The translations under genes were made by a program, and so were the position numbers. Shown one piece after another: positions 35,661-46,567 of a DNA stretch of 64,000 nt (its first letter is position 1; each line of letters opens with the position of its first letter). The stretch is taken from assembly GCA_947685225.1 (NCBI GenBank), contig CANTUV010000039.1, positions 30,372,001-30,436,000 on the forward strand, in the 5' to 3' direction. Below the pieces are notes generated by a model. That model had not been told where the DNA came from and did not search any database. It saw only the letters and a program-made list of their open reading frames with translations. The DNA is from Garcia nutans. Taxonomy: Eukaryota; Streptophyta; Magnoliopsida; Malpighiales; Euphorbiaceae.

Positions 35661-36122
35661 TGTTGTGAAAATTGGATTAATTTTTTACCAATAATATATA
35701 TAGTGAGTGAACAATTGCACCAATTAATTATACCAGAAATATTCCCAGGAAAGAGAGGTGGGTCATAATGGATATGCTTAAATACCAAGTCTTTTCTTAC
35801 ATAGAATTTTCTTAGACATAAAATTAATATTACAAAATACCACCACAACTATACCTAAAAATAGATATTAAATAAATTCTAAAGAGAACACCAAAATTTA
35901 AAGAGATTCAGCCAATTTTGCCTACGTCCTCGGATACTACCAAAATAATATTACTAATTTCAAATAAGAAATACAAAAGAGAGAGAAGAGAAAATAAGCC
36001 TTATAAACAAATGAGCTTATTTTGAGATGGATATAACAAAGGGAGAGAGGTCTCTTTTATAAGCTAAAAAACTCTCCAAAAATCCCACATCTTTCGATGT
36101 GGGATAATAGCCACATTCAACA
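35661..36122 (-). repeat. Copia element 1, 3' LTR
   Basis: Matches 45749-46211 over its full length. The inverted CCCACATC...GATGTGGG near the sense 5' end (about 36083-36103) forms a short palindrome kept in both LTRs. Confidence 0.93.
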
Positions 36123-36325
36123 AATCTCCACCTTGGCTATTTTTCTATTTACAATATGTAAATCTTCTCTCAAAAGAAAATATTTTCAGTACTGTCTCCA
36201 ATTGCACTGTGAAGCGCTCATCTTAAATTTTTTAAAACATTGATCAAGTCCAAACAATGGTTAATCTTGATAGCTGTCACACCATTTGTCAACATGTCTG
36301 CGAGATTATCAGTGATCCAAATTTT

Positions 36326-38000
36326 CTAAAGTAATATTTCACCTTCCTCCATAATCTCACGTACAAAGTGATACCAAATATTGATTTGCTTCGTCCTTGC
36401 ATGATAAACTTGATTCATTGCTAAATGAATATTATCTTGACTATCACAATGCACTTTGATGTGATTTTGTCTAATTCTCAGTTCACCAAGCAACCCATGA
36501 AGCCAAATTGCTTCTTTAACAACCTCTGATACTGCCATGCACTCTGCTTCTATATGGATAAGCCAACTGTTGACTATAACGTAGACTTCCAACTAACCGG
36601 TCCCTTAACAAGTGTAAACACAAAATAGTAGTTGATCAATGTTTATTAAAATCACTAGCATAGTGAGAATCACAGTATCCAACTGCACATTGACCATCTT
36701 TCTTATCTCACTCAAATATTAATCCAACATCTACGGTGTTCAGAATATACCATAGAATCCATTTCACAGCTTGCCAATGCTCCTTACTAGGATCATGCAT
36801 GTACCTGCTTACAACTCTAACTGCTTATGAAATGCCTGGCCTTATACACACCATAGCATACTTTAAGCTACCAACAGTATTTGAATATGGAACCTTAGAC
36901 ATGTACTCCTGTTCCACTTCATTTTTAGGAGATGAAGATGAGTTGAGCTTCATATGAGGTGCAAGCGGTGTACTTACAGGTTTTAACTTTTCATTCAGTC
37001 CAAAATGTTGTAGTACCTTCTTCAAATAATGTTTTTGATTCAAACAAAGCTTCTCTCTCTTCCTATCTCTACATATCTCCATGCCTAAAATTTTCTTTGC
37101 TTCTCCTAAGTCTTTCATTTCAAATTCCTGATTCAGCTGAGCCTTCAACTTCTTAATTTCTTCTAGATTCTTTGAAGTTATCATCATATCATCAACATAC
37201 AGGAGAAGATATATGAAAGATCCATCTTGTAGCTTACGCAAATACACATAATGATCGTATTTATTTCTTGTATACTTTTGCCTTATCATAAAATTGTCAA
37301 ATCATTTGTACTACTGCCTCGGAGATTGTTTCAATTTGTACAATGATTTTTCTAATTTGCATACCCATTTTTTTCTCCAGCAATCTTGAACCCTTTTAGC
37401 TAAGTCATATAGATTTCCTCTTCTAAGTCCCCATGTAGAAAAGCAGTTTTTACATTAACTTGAACGAGTTCCAAATCCAATTATGCTACCAAGGCCAATA
37501 AATTCTAATGGAGGAATGTTTTACAACTGGAGAAAATACTTCATTATAATCAATTCCCTCCATTTGAGCATAGCCTTTAGCTACTAACCTTGCCTTGTAG
37601 CGAACATCGTTCTTGTCAGAAAATCCTTCTTTCTGTATATACCCATTTGCATCCAATTACCTTCTTTCCCTTTGGTAGATTAGCTAGTTTCCATGCCTAA
37701 TTCTTTCCAAGGGATTATATTTCATCATCCATGGCTTTCCTCCACTTCTCATTTTCTGAACTTTGGATAGCTTCACTATAAATGTTAAGAATGCCATCAT
37801 TTGTAATTAGAGATGCATAAGTCACCATATTATCAAATTGAGCAGGTTTACAAATCTCTCATCGTGGCATATTTATTGCAATAGATTCTTATTGCTGTGG
37901 AGATTCTTGGGTTGGAACTTCTTCTTCATCTGACTCCACATCTACCATAGGAGTATCTTCATCTGTTTTATTTGTTGTTGGATCAATAATTCTTCTTTCA
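36326..38000 (-). pseudogene. Copia element 1 RT and RNase H (degenerate)
   Basis: 36825-37289 holds the RT core with LLLYVDDMMITSKN, FEMKDLGEAKKILGMEI and KPVSTPLAPHMKL. 36326-36592 is RNase H with EAECMAVSEVVKEAIWLHGL and HCDSQDNIHLAMNQVYHART; in RNase H the middle has lost its frame. 37290-38000 is the N-terminal half of RT, recognisable only in pieces (the WKLANLPKGKK-like block on the minus strand near 37660-37690). The catalytic YVDD is intact, but stops elsewhere make the protein impossible. Confidence 0.8.
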
Positions 38001-38008
38001 AACTCCAC

Positions 38009-39340
38009 CTACTGCGGAGTACCATCTGTTTGCTGTATAATTTTATTTGTTACCTTTTTCAACATGGTAGACTCATCAAAGGTAACATCTTTTCTAAAGA
38101 CTATCTTCTTTATTTCTGAACACCAAAGGCAAAGTCCTTTCACACCAGTGGTGATCCCCATAAAGAGAGCTTTCTTTGCCCTGGGTTCTAACTTTGATTC
38201 CATAACATGGTAGTATGCAGTGGAACCAAACACATATAAGGAATCATAATCAGTAGCAGGTTTTCTAGACCACATCTCCATAGGTGTTTTACCACCAATA
38301 GCAGCTGATGGTAAGCGATTAATGAGATAGCATGCATATGTCACAGCCTCAGCCCAAAATTGTCTACCCAACCTAACATTAGACAACATACATCGGACTT
38401 TCTCCACCAATGTTCAATCCATGTGTTCTGCCATCCCATTCTATTGTGGTGTATCTCTAACTGTGAAGTATCTAATAATACCTTCATATTGGCAGAATTT
38501 CAAAAATGGTCACTTTTATATTCTCCACCATTATTTGTGCAGAGACATTTAACTTTTCTGCTTGTCTAAGTTTCCACCATCTTTTTTCATGTGAGGAAAG
38601 CTCCCAACACTTCATCCTTCATCTTCATAGTATACACCTATACTCTCCGAGAAAAGTTATCAATAAAAGTTATAAAGTATTGAAGCTGTCTTGAAAGGAC
38701 CCCACACATCTGAGTGAACATAGTTTAAAATACCCTTGGTATCATGGATTGTAGTACTAAACTTCACTCTAGTCTGCTTGCCTTTGACACAATGCTCACA
38801 AAAGTCTAACTTCTGGGGTTGCATTCCTTTCAATAATCCTTGATCTGACAAAAATTTTAAGAATTTATCATCAGCATGTCCGAAATGTATATGCCATAAT
38901 CTAGTTGCTTTCAATTCTTGATTATCACTGGAAACTACTGCTGTTGTCCCAATAATTGCATTACCCTAATAATAATACAAGTTATTATTTTTCCTTATTC
39001 CTTTCATTATCACCAGTGCACCAGAGATAATTTTTATTACTCCATCTGCTGTATTTATAATGAAGCCCTTTGATTCTAGGACTCCCACAAATATGAGATT
39101 CTTCTTTAAACTCGATACATATCGGACATTTATCAGAGTTCTGATTGATCCATCATGATTCCTCAATTGGATTGAACCAATCCCTTTAATCATACATAAA
39201 CCGTCATTTGTTGTGTAAACAATTGCTTCTTCTAGTTCTCTAAAGTCAAAGAACCAATCCCGATTGGGACACATATGATGACTATAACTAGAATCAAGTA
39301 GCCATACACTAGAAGAGCTTATTGATGACACAATAGCAAA
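38009..39340 (-). pseudogene. Copia element 1 protease and integrase (degenerate)
   Basis: 38966-39340 is the protease (VWLLDSSYSHHMCPNRDWF, where the active site DSG has become DSS). 38660-38914 is the pre-integrase zinc region (LWHIHFGHADDKFLKFLSDQ, then CEHCVKGKQTRVKF). 38009-38410 is the integrase C-terminal part (MLSNVRLGRQFWAEAVTYAC, INRLPSAAIGGKTPMEMW). 38411-38659 carries the rest in shifted frames. The protease frame continues into gag on the far side of the CACTA element. Confidence 0.8.
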
Positions 39341-39343
39341 TGA
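39341..39343. repeat. Target site duplication of the CACTA element (TGA)
   Basis: TGA at 39341-39343 and 44821-44823. Three-base duplications are the rule for CACTA transposons. On the minus strand, with one copy removed, the copia frame reads GAC CTT TCA TTT GCT without interruption. Confidence 0.92.
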
Positions 39344-39850
39344 CACTACAAAAATATTCGGCATTTGCGACGGAAATCTGCGACGGACATGTTTCCCTCG
39401 CAAATTTGCTACGGATCTGCGACGGATTTGCGACGGAAGGACAAGTCAGAGGAATTTTGAGAAATTGGTCTCAAATCCGTTGCAAATCCGTCGCAGATCT
39501 GCGACGAAATTCATTACGTCGCAAATAATCGTCGCAAAAGTTGGCGCCGAAACTTGGCGCGAGAGAGAAAACACTAAAAAAAGCAATTTGCAACGGAGAT
39601 CTGCTACCGTCTATTGCCGTCGCAAATTTCACTATAAAAATATTCGGCATTTGCGATGAAAATCTGCGACGGACATGTTTTCGTCGCAAATTTGCTACGG
39701 ATCTGCTACGGATTTGCGACGGAAGGAGGAGTCAGAGGAATTTTGAGAAATTGGTCCCAAATCCGTCGCAGATCTGCGACGAAAATCATTCTGTCGCAAA
39801 TAATCGTCGCAAAAGTTGGCGCCAAAACTTGGCGCGAGAGAGACCCGGGT
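39344..39850 (+). repeat. Tandem duplication of the CACTA left end with a second terminus
   Basis: 39344-39629 and 39630-39837 are near copies. The second begins CACTATAAAAATATTCGGCA, one base different from the true end, and runs through the same sub-terminal repeats to GGCGCGAGAGAGA. The first copy carries an extra 45-bp piece before the junction. Confidence 0.85.
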
Positions 39851-40077
39851 ATATTTATTTCATATTTTAAATTATAATTTTTTTTGTACCCGCAGCTAGT
39901 GACAATTAAGGTTATTAGGAGGTTAGAAATGTAAATTTATAATCGGGAAGCAGAAAAACCTAGCGACACAAATTTATTTCGTACCAGCCTTAGCATTTAA
40001 AAGCTCCATTTGTTTCGCCTTCACAACACTCCGCCTGAAAACGCTTCTTAAAGCTTTTAGCTTCAGCCTCCTTAAAA

Positions 40078-42598
40078 ATGGAGCTCTGTACTTCTCAATC
40101 CATTTCAAATTTCCCCAAAATTTTCACTGGAAACCTCACTTTTCTCCGTTCCAGCACCTCCCTTGCTTTTCGGGAAGTCCAAATCCCTCGCTCCATTCAC
40201 GGCGGTAGACTCTTCTCCCGTACGAAACGGAACCCTAGGTTTCTTTTTCTTTTATCATGTTTAAAAGCATTTACAAAGAACTGCTTGAGTGTTTTAATTC
40301 TTGTTGCCTTAAACGTAGTGGTTTTCCTTTTCTTTCTCAGGATTTCTTTCAGTTCCAAGAGGAATATCCAGAAGACGAACAAGGAAATGGCGACTTTTTG
40401 TCTAACCTGAATATTAAGGTTTGTTTGGATTTGGATTTTATCTTTGGTATTTTTATTTTTTGTTTTCTCAATCTTTAAAGTGATTTCATGGAAATGAAAG
40501 TTGATTTCTTATTGCTATGATAATGTTATGATAGTAGAAAACATCTGTAAAATGCTTGATGAAACTTTGACATTCATGTCTATTCTGAGCTGTTATGTGA
40601 GGAACATTTTAAGTCTTATAATAGTTTAATTATTTCTTTTCAATTTTCATTAATTCATAAAAGTTTTGATATCATAATTCTCTTTGTTGCTATACCAGTA
40701 GTAATTGCTGCCATTCAGTCACACAATTTTAAATAATCACAGTGCCACGCCTTGTAATAATAAAGGACAGTGATGATGATCATAAGGTTCGCTCGTCAGA
40801 ATGGCTGATTAGCCTTGTCGATGTACCAATTATCTGAGTCCTTTTGTTTCTGTTAATTATTTTGTTTAATTTTGCTATGCTTCATTTTTTAGGATGTAAA
40901 TATGGAAATCCCACATCTAGGAAAACTTGTGAACTTAGATTGGTTATTCCCAAATCTATACTAAAATTCTACGTTATTTTTTTATTTTTTTTATTTAGTT
41001 AGAAATGCTATGACGATCCTTTTTGCTAAACTTACCTTTATTTTAGTTTGGTTACTTAATATTATATTAGCAAAACTTACTAAATATCAATATATATTGG
41101 CAAAACTAACTTCTTGGTTCAATACAATCAATGTTGCTGAATTTTGATAGAGTTTCATTTGAGTTTTTTATATGTTAACCCAGTGTCATTTTCTTTACAT
41201 GGGGTCCAATGGAAAATGAATCTTCTTAGTCAGCTTATCAAAATGTTTAAAAATGTGTACAAATATTTGGCAAAATTGACCTTTCGGAACACAGTAAAAG
41301 CCCAGTGACTTGCTGATACAGATAGAAATTCAGGGACTGAAGTTTAGTGACATGTTCATTGGTTGTGGAAAATTAGATAAACTATTCTTGTGTGTATTGC
41401 TATTTAATTGAAAATGCTTGCTGTGATGAGTGCTAGAAACTCATGAAAGTTTGCCATTGTAATTGCTTAGTGAAATTCAACCTTTGAGTTGTTATCTGAG
41501 CACCACTTAGATAATCTTACTTGCCACGCTTCTATTTTGAGTCTACTTTCATGCTTTCCTCCTTTTTTTTCTCTCTTGATTTCATTTTAGCTTCTTATTC
41601 GGAAATTCTGTTGCTTTTGTTTCATTTTTTTGGCCAAATGAACTCCGAACATTTTGACTCATCGTTTTTTCAAATACAAGACTGTCCATTTCAAAATGTT
41701 GTTGTGATGAATACCAAAATGATGTGAAAGTTAATGTGCTACTTAAAACTAAACCTTGTTCATGCTTATTTTTGTCACAGTATAACACTGCGTTTGCATG
41801 TGTGTTTCTAAAATTGATTACTCAGAGCTCTATTTATGCCTTGAGGTCGTATTGGGTTATAAATCAAATAAACATGTTTCAATATAAGAGAATGATTATA
41901 TAAAGAGCTCTTATGAACTTGCTTTATCTCCACGTCTAGTGATAATTAAGAGTATTTTCATGGTCCTGATGGATGGAGAAGGCTTTCAACTGCATAGTCA
42001 AACAAAAAAAAAATAAGGTGTGCGTTTGGAGGAGTCAACTTTTTTATTTGCCTGTTTTTCCAGTTATTTTATGCAAAAATCTATGATTTTTAGACACATC
42101 TTTCTCAAAAGTTTGTTGCTTATTGTTATACTGAAAAGTGAATATATGCTTGTTCAAAATTTGCAGTTTGACTTTGAAGATACCAATTCTATCCTGTTGT
42201 TTGGTGGTGGTGTTGTCATTGCCCTGTGGTTAGCGTCAGCTGTTGTTGGTGCTATTGATTCTATTCCACTGGTAAATATCCATAAGCATTTTATTTGACT
42301 GATTGTGTTGCAATTATGAATGATCTTCTGCATCTGTTATGCTTGTTTGAACATGATTTTCATTTTCATTGGATCAGTTTCCCAAGTTGATGGAAGTTGT
42401 GGGTCTGGGCTACACTTTCTGGTTCACCAGCCGTTATTTACTATTTAAGGTGAGTCAATTGGGCCTATAATAATTTGCTGCTAGTAGCAATACAGTAATT
42501 TATTTGATTGGTCACCTGTCTTGCAGAAAAATAGGGATGAGCTGGCTGCTAAAGTAGAAGAGCTTAAACAATAGGTCCTTGGCTCCAATGATGACTGA
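40078..42598 (+). pseudogene. CURT1D-like: Captured CURVATURE THYLAKOID 1D-like gene, exons and introns
   Basis: CURT1 proteins are small thylakoid membrane proteins that bend grana margins. Exon 1 (40078-40238) starts MELCTSQSISNF and has a serine- and arginine-rich plastid transit peptide look. Exon 2 (40341 or 40353 to 40418) gives FQEEYPEDEQGNGDFLSNLN. Exon 3 (42167-42271) gives the first membrane helix (TNSILLFGGGVVIALWLASA). Exon 4 (42378-42449) gives FPKLMEVVGLGYTFWFTSRY. Exon 5 (42527-42574) gives KNRDELAAKVEELKQ, then TAG, followed in frame by VLGSNDD and TGA. All introns have GT-AG ends, so the copy came from genomic DNA. Exon 1 ends in phase 2 but exon 2 needs phase 0, and the acidic linker before FQEEYPE is short or missing. 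The stop removes only seven residues; the phase clash is the more serious defect. The start MELCT and the helix motifs fit the D-type member of the family. Confidence 0.85.
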
Positions 42599-43392
42599 TG
42601 CGCAGGACATAAATGTATATTTCTTGATAATTTTGTTCTGCGATAATTGATTGAATGTAGTTAGATATGCTTTCTTGTTAATAGTTAGGGTTCTCAAATG
42701 TTAAATGTTGATAAATAGGCAACATATGTTTTTTCATAATTGAAATGAACATATTTTAAAATGCATAATATTTTACCCCTTTCAGACTAGTTGAAATATG
42801 ATGGGACTGTTGCTTCATTTCCTCCATAGCCTTGAGCTCCTGCTGAGCTAATAGGAGATTCAATTTAGTGATAGATGCTAATTTACAAGCACCATTGTCA
42901 TGTAATTGTCATTGTGGTTTAATTCTCTTTTTTAATCAATCATAGTGACTGAGGGTCCATGTCTTGCTGAAGGAAGCGAAAAGGAATCTGCATAACTGTT
43001 CTAGCTACTGAATCTGGATGTTAATATCATATGCATGTTGGATACAAATAAGATGTTCACGATTCATGTGATTAGAATTGGTGATTTTTTGTATTACTAT
43101 AATTCTTAATTTTATAATGTTGGCTATACAACTTCAAGCCTGCAATTTTAAGCCAAATTCATTGTAAAAAAAAATAGAGGCTACAACATTAAGTATATCT
43201 GTGATGTTCAAAACTGCTACAGGCGAAGCAAGGACTTGCCCATTAGAAATTAGGTTGCCCCGAGGTTCACAATCCTTATTTATTTATTTATTTTAAATCA
43301 TTTTTTTAAATAGTGTTAGGTAAGAATATGTCTCTCTGCTAAGTTTTAATGTACCTGCGATTTTGAATAATCTGCATTTAATTATTTTAAAT

Positions 43393-43567
43393 GTTATATG
43401 GTCTGCAAACAAAGGCTCTCCAGTAGCAAATTATGATAATTTCTCCTTTGGTGAAGATGGTAAAGTGTCTTTGCACAAGAGGGAAACAACGATTTGGACA
43501 CCTGATACTGGTGGTAGAAGGGTTTCTGCAATAAAATTGCAGGATTCAGGAAATTTGGTTTTGTTTA
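43393..43567 (+). pseudogene. Captured B-lectin domain fragment of a G-type lectin receptor-like kinase
   Basis: The frame reads VIWSANKGSPVANYDNFSFG, then GKVSLHKRETTIWTPDTGG and IKLQDSGNLVLF. This is the core of a mannose-binding bulb-lectin domain as in S-domain receptor kinases, which usually continues to an S-locus glycoprotein domain, PAN and kinase. Here only about 58 residues remain, with no signal peptide and no kinase. It lies between the CURT1D-like gene and the Transposase_24 exon, so it is probably a second captured fragment. Confidence 0.75.
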
Positions 43568-43709
43568 CTTGTGAATTGTGTATTAATTAGTTACTTGTCA
43601 ATTAAAAATTTACTTGTTAACATGCTTTTTTATGAATATTGCTTGTGAATTGTGTGTATTGGCTACTGGATTCTTTTGACTCTAACGTTGTTTTGATTTT
43701 CTTTTTTAG

Positions 43710-44135
43710 GAAAGCTTTCAGAAATTGAAAGCATCACAATCTACAGAAGAGGCAAATGGAGAGGAAGTTCAATCTTGTACTAAGGATGATGATGATTTAT
43801 TTTTTGAAGCGGCAGGAGGAACAAAGAAGGCCAGATTATATGGGTTGGGGAATTTAGCGATTTCTCACATCTTTAAGGGCAGTGGAAGTACATCTCAACA
43901 AGTGAATGAGAATATGTTAACTGAGATACGTGATGAGATAAGCAATAAAGTCAGTCATATAGAGAGCAAATTAGAGACCAAAATTGCATATATGACTCGA
44001 TTTTTGGTTGAGAACCAGACTTGGATTCAGAATATGTTACTAGGACGGCCAACTGAACCTCCTAGATGGGCTCCAACAGAACCAACCCCACCAGCAGAAG
44101 ATCAAGTAACAGCAGAACATCCAGATGATGACTAG
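43710..44135 (+). pseudogene. C-terminal exon resembling plant Transposase_24 (CACTA-associated protein)
   Basis: A splice acceptor (TTTTTTAG) precedes 142 open codons to TAG at 44133. The sequence has LFFEAAGGTKKARLYGLGNL, like the 'KKGRVYGLGS' signature of this family, then a predicted coiled-coil (ENMLTEIRDEISNKVSHIES) and a proline- and acid-rich tail ending HPDDD. The N-terminal part of the gene is missing, apparently replaced by captured sequence. Confidence 0.65.
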
Positions 44136-44379
44136 TGTATGCCTTCGGCTTAGTTTTTACTTTTGAAAGTGTTCATACTTTAATACTTTGAAATGTTTAA
44201 AACTTATATATTGTAATGACTTTTGAATTATGTTAGTTTAACTAACTATTGCATTTTATATAAATGAAAATTGGTGTAAATTTAGATTTATGTAATTAAA
44301 TTGTAAATATTATTACTACAGGTGTGTATTTTATATATAAAATCCATATAATGACACAAAAATTGTAAATTCATTGCAT

Positions 44380-44790
44380 CTGCGATGGCATCTGCGACGA
44401 AATTTGCGACGGAAAACACCACGGCATATATATACTCCAGAACATCTGCGACGGCATCTGCGACGGAATTTGCGACGGCATATATATACTCAAGAACATC
44501 TGCGACGGCCTTTGTGACGTATTTGCGACGAGTTTTGCGATGAAATCTGCGACGGAAAATCTGCAACGACAATCTGCGACGGTTTCTGCGACGGATTTGC
44601 GACGGTTACTGTTTGCCCGCGAAAATTTGAGTGGCAAATTTGCGACCGCCTAGTGGTAGCAAATCGGTCGCAATCTGCGACGGCCCGTCGCAAAATTGAA
44701 AATTGCGACGCCTTTTTTATTAACGGATCGTATCCGTCGCAGATCGGTTGCAAATCTTGATTTGAGATGGATCTGCGACGGATTCTGTCC
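44380..44790. repeat. Sub-terminal TGCGACGG repeats, CACTA right end
   Basis: More than a dozen copies of TGCGACGG or close variants (TTTGCGACGG, CTGCGACGGC), mostly in plus orientation here, with complementary CCGTCGCA copies at 44690-44770. Confidence 0.9.
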
Positions 44791-44823
44791 GTTGCAGATA
44801 GCGTTTTTTTTTTTGTAGTGTGA

Positions 44824-45545
44824 AAGGTCTGAGTCTTCATCATCACACTCAGCTACATTTGAATTTATGATAGCTTTCCCTTTATCAGATTTTCTTTTAT
44901 TACTCAGCTTAAGACAATTTAACTTCCTACTTTGAGAGCGGCCTCTCACTGTCAATGCTTTTGCTGCTCCATTTGAACTCTCTTTCTTGTTCTTCTTTTG
45001 CAGTTCGTAAGTACATAATGCAGAAGTTACTTCATATAGAGTCACTTTATCCTTTCTTGGAGTAGAGTTGTTTCAAAAAACTCAAACTCTTATAGAAGGA
45101 AACCCAACAGCATCAAAGCCAAATATTCATCTTTGAAAGATATGTCTAAATTTATCAAATCAGCTACCAGTTAATTAAAATTGGTGATGTGCTCATTCAT
45201 ACCGGTACCAGAAATATAAGTGAAGTGAAACAATCTCTTCTTCATATGAGGCTTGTTTTGACTGTTTTTTTTCAAAAAATTTCCTCCAATGCCTTCCACA
45301 ATTTACTTGTGGAAACTTTATTAGAGAAAGTATATTTCTGTTCTCTATAAAGGCAAAGCTGAATTGTACCACATACTACATGATTGATGGCTTTCTAATT
45401 TTTTTTCATCAATATCTTCTGGTTTCTCTTCTTCAATGGCAATGTCAAGACCTTGCTAAAAGAGGGCGTCTAAAATCTCACTTTGCCACATACCAAAATG
45501 ACCCGTACCAACAAAAATCTCCACTGCAAATCTAGCATTTGACAT
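44824..45545 (-). pseudogene. Copia element 1 gag (degenerate)
   Basis: A start codon at 45545 gives MSNARFAVEIFVGTGHFGMW, QSEILDALF, a stop, then QGLDIAIEEEKPEDIDE: a Tork-type gag N-terminus. Further along 44824-45045 gives MTLYEVTSALCTYELQKKNK, LTVRGRSQSRKL and VAECDDEDSDLS, the usual gag C-terminus leading into protease. The zinc knuckle between them is deleted or unreadable. Confidence 0.75.
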
Positions 45546-45730
45546 AGCAGTCCTTGACCAAATTAACAAAGTGGCTACTGTCTCCTTTGTAGTGGATGAT
45601 TTGCTTAAGCAACTGTCATCTCTGCTTCAAAAATTATTTAATAGCTAATAAATGGGAAACACAAAAAATCCAAGAAAATCTTTTCTGATGTGGAAGACTA
45701 GGCTGCAACCATAGAACATACTCAGAAAAT

Positions 45731-45746
45731 CTTGGCTCTGATACCA
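45731..45746 (-). promoter_or_regulatory. Primer-binding site of copia element 1
   Basis: TGGTATCAGAGCCAAG on the minus strand, two bases from the 5' LTR. It is a perfect initiator tRNA-Met-type site. Confidence 0.93.
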
Positions 45747-45748
45747 AT

Positions 45749-46211
45749 TGTTGTGAAAATTGGATTAATTTTTCACCAATAATATGTATAGTGTGTGAAC
45801 AATTGTACGAATTAATTATATAGGAATATTCCCAGGAAAGAGAGGTGGGTCACAATGGACACGCTTAAATATCAAGTTTTTCCTTAGATAGAATTTTCTT
45901 AGATATATAATTAATAGCACAAAATACCACCACAACTATACCTAAAAATAGTTATTAAATAAATAATAAAGAGGACACCAAAATTTAATGAGGTTAGGCC
46001 AATTTTACCTACGTCCTCGGACACCACCAAAATAACATTATTAATTTTAAAGAAGAAATACAAAAGAGTGAGAAGAGAAAATAAGCTTTATAAACAAATG
46101 AGCTTATTTTGAGATGGATATAACAAAGGGAGAGAGGTCCCTTTAATAAGCTAAAAAAAACTCTCCAAAAATCTCACATCTTTCAATGTGGGATAATAGC
46201 CACATTCAACA
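45749..46211 (-). repeat. Copia element 1, 5' LTR
   Basis: Full-length match to 35661-36122 with about 40 differences; CTATA follows at 46212. Confidence 0.93.
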
Positions 46212-46567
46212 CTATAGACCCCAATGATGGTAATCAATCTTTTACTTAGCACTAAGCAAATTGAAAATGATTTTAACTTTATAGACATTATGTGATGCTC
46301 CAATGATGCTTACTTATTGATAGTGGACCAAATTAGATTTTTAATGTAATGTAATCAATTACATTTTCAGTGTAAATATTATATTAGAAACATATTTGAT
46401 TATATTAGATTACAATCATTACAACCTACCAAATGTACCATAAGTTCAGTGATCATGCTAGCTTAGAAGAATACAAACACATGAATGAACTAATTGTAAG
46501 TTCTTATTTTTCCTCATTCTGCAAATGAATAAGAAAAATATGTTGAGCTAGAACATGACCAACTTAC

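Larger units (their letters stand above)
39344..44820 (+). mobile_element. CACTA (En/Spm) transposon carrying captured gene sequence
   Basis: Starts CACTACAAAAATATTCGG and ends, as complement, CACTACAAAAAAAAAA. The shared inverted terminus is about 11-14 bp. Both ends hold dense sub-terminal copies of the word TGCGACGGA and its complement (39355-39830 and 44380-44790), the usual transposase-binding arrangement. The 3-bp TSD is TGA. Inside are a CURT1D-like gene (40078-42598), a B-lectin fragment (43393-43567) and one exon resembling the C-terminus of the plant CACTA-associated Transposase_24 family (43710-44135). No TnpD-type transposase is present, so it needs help from elsewhere to move. 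Confidence 0.93.
35661..46211 (-). mobile_element. Copia element 1: Ty1/copia LTR retrotransposon (Tork/Tnt1-like), decayed and split by CACTA
   Basis: LTRs of 462 and 463 bp (35661-36122, 45749-46211) begin TGTTGAATGTGG on the sense strand and end CACAACA. The primer site TGGTATCAGAGCCAAG lies at 45731-45746 and the polypurine tract AAGGTGGAGATT at 36123-36134. The TSD is CTATA. The LTRs differ at roughly 40 positions (about 9%), so insertion is old, in the order of 3 million years under the usual rate. Gag-pol is on the minus strand with many stops. Domain order protease-integrase-RT-RNase H confirms copia. Confidence 0.93.

Noticed and set aside
40197..40382. Minus-strand ORF in the CURT1D-like gene
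   Set aside because: It is antisense to exon 1 and intron 1 of a gene whose exon structure is clear on the plus strand.
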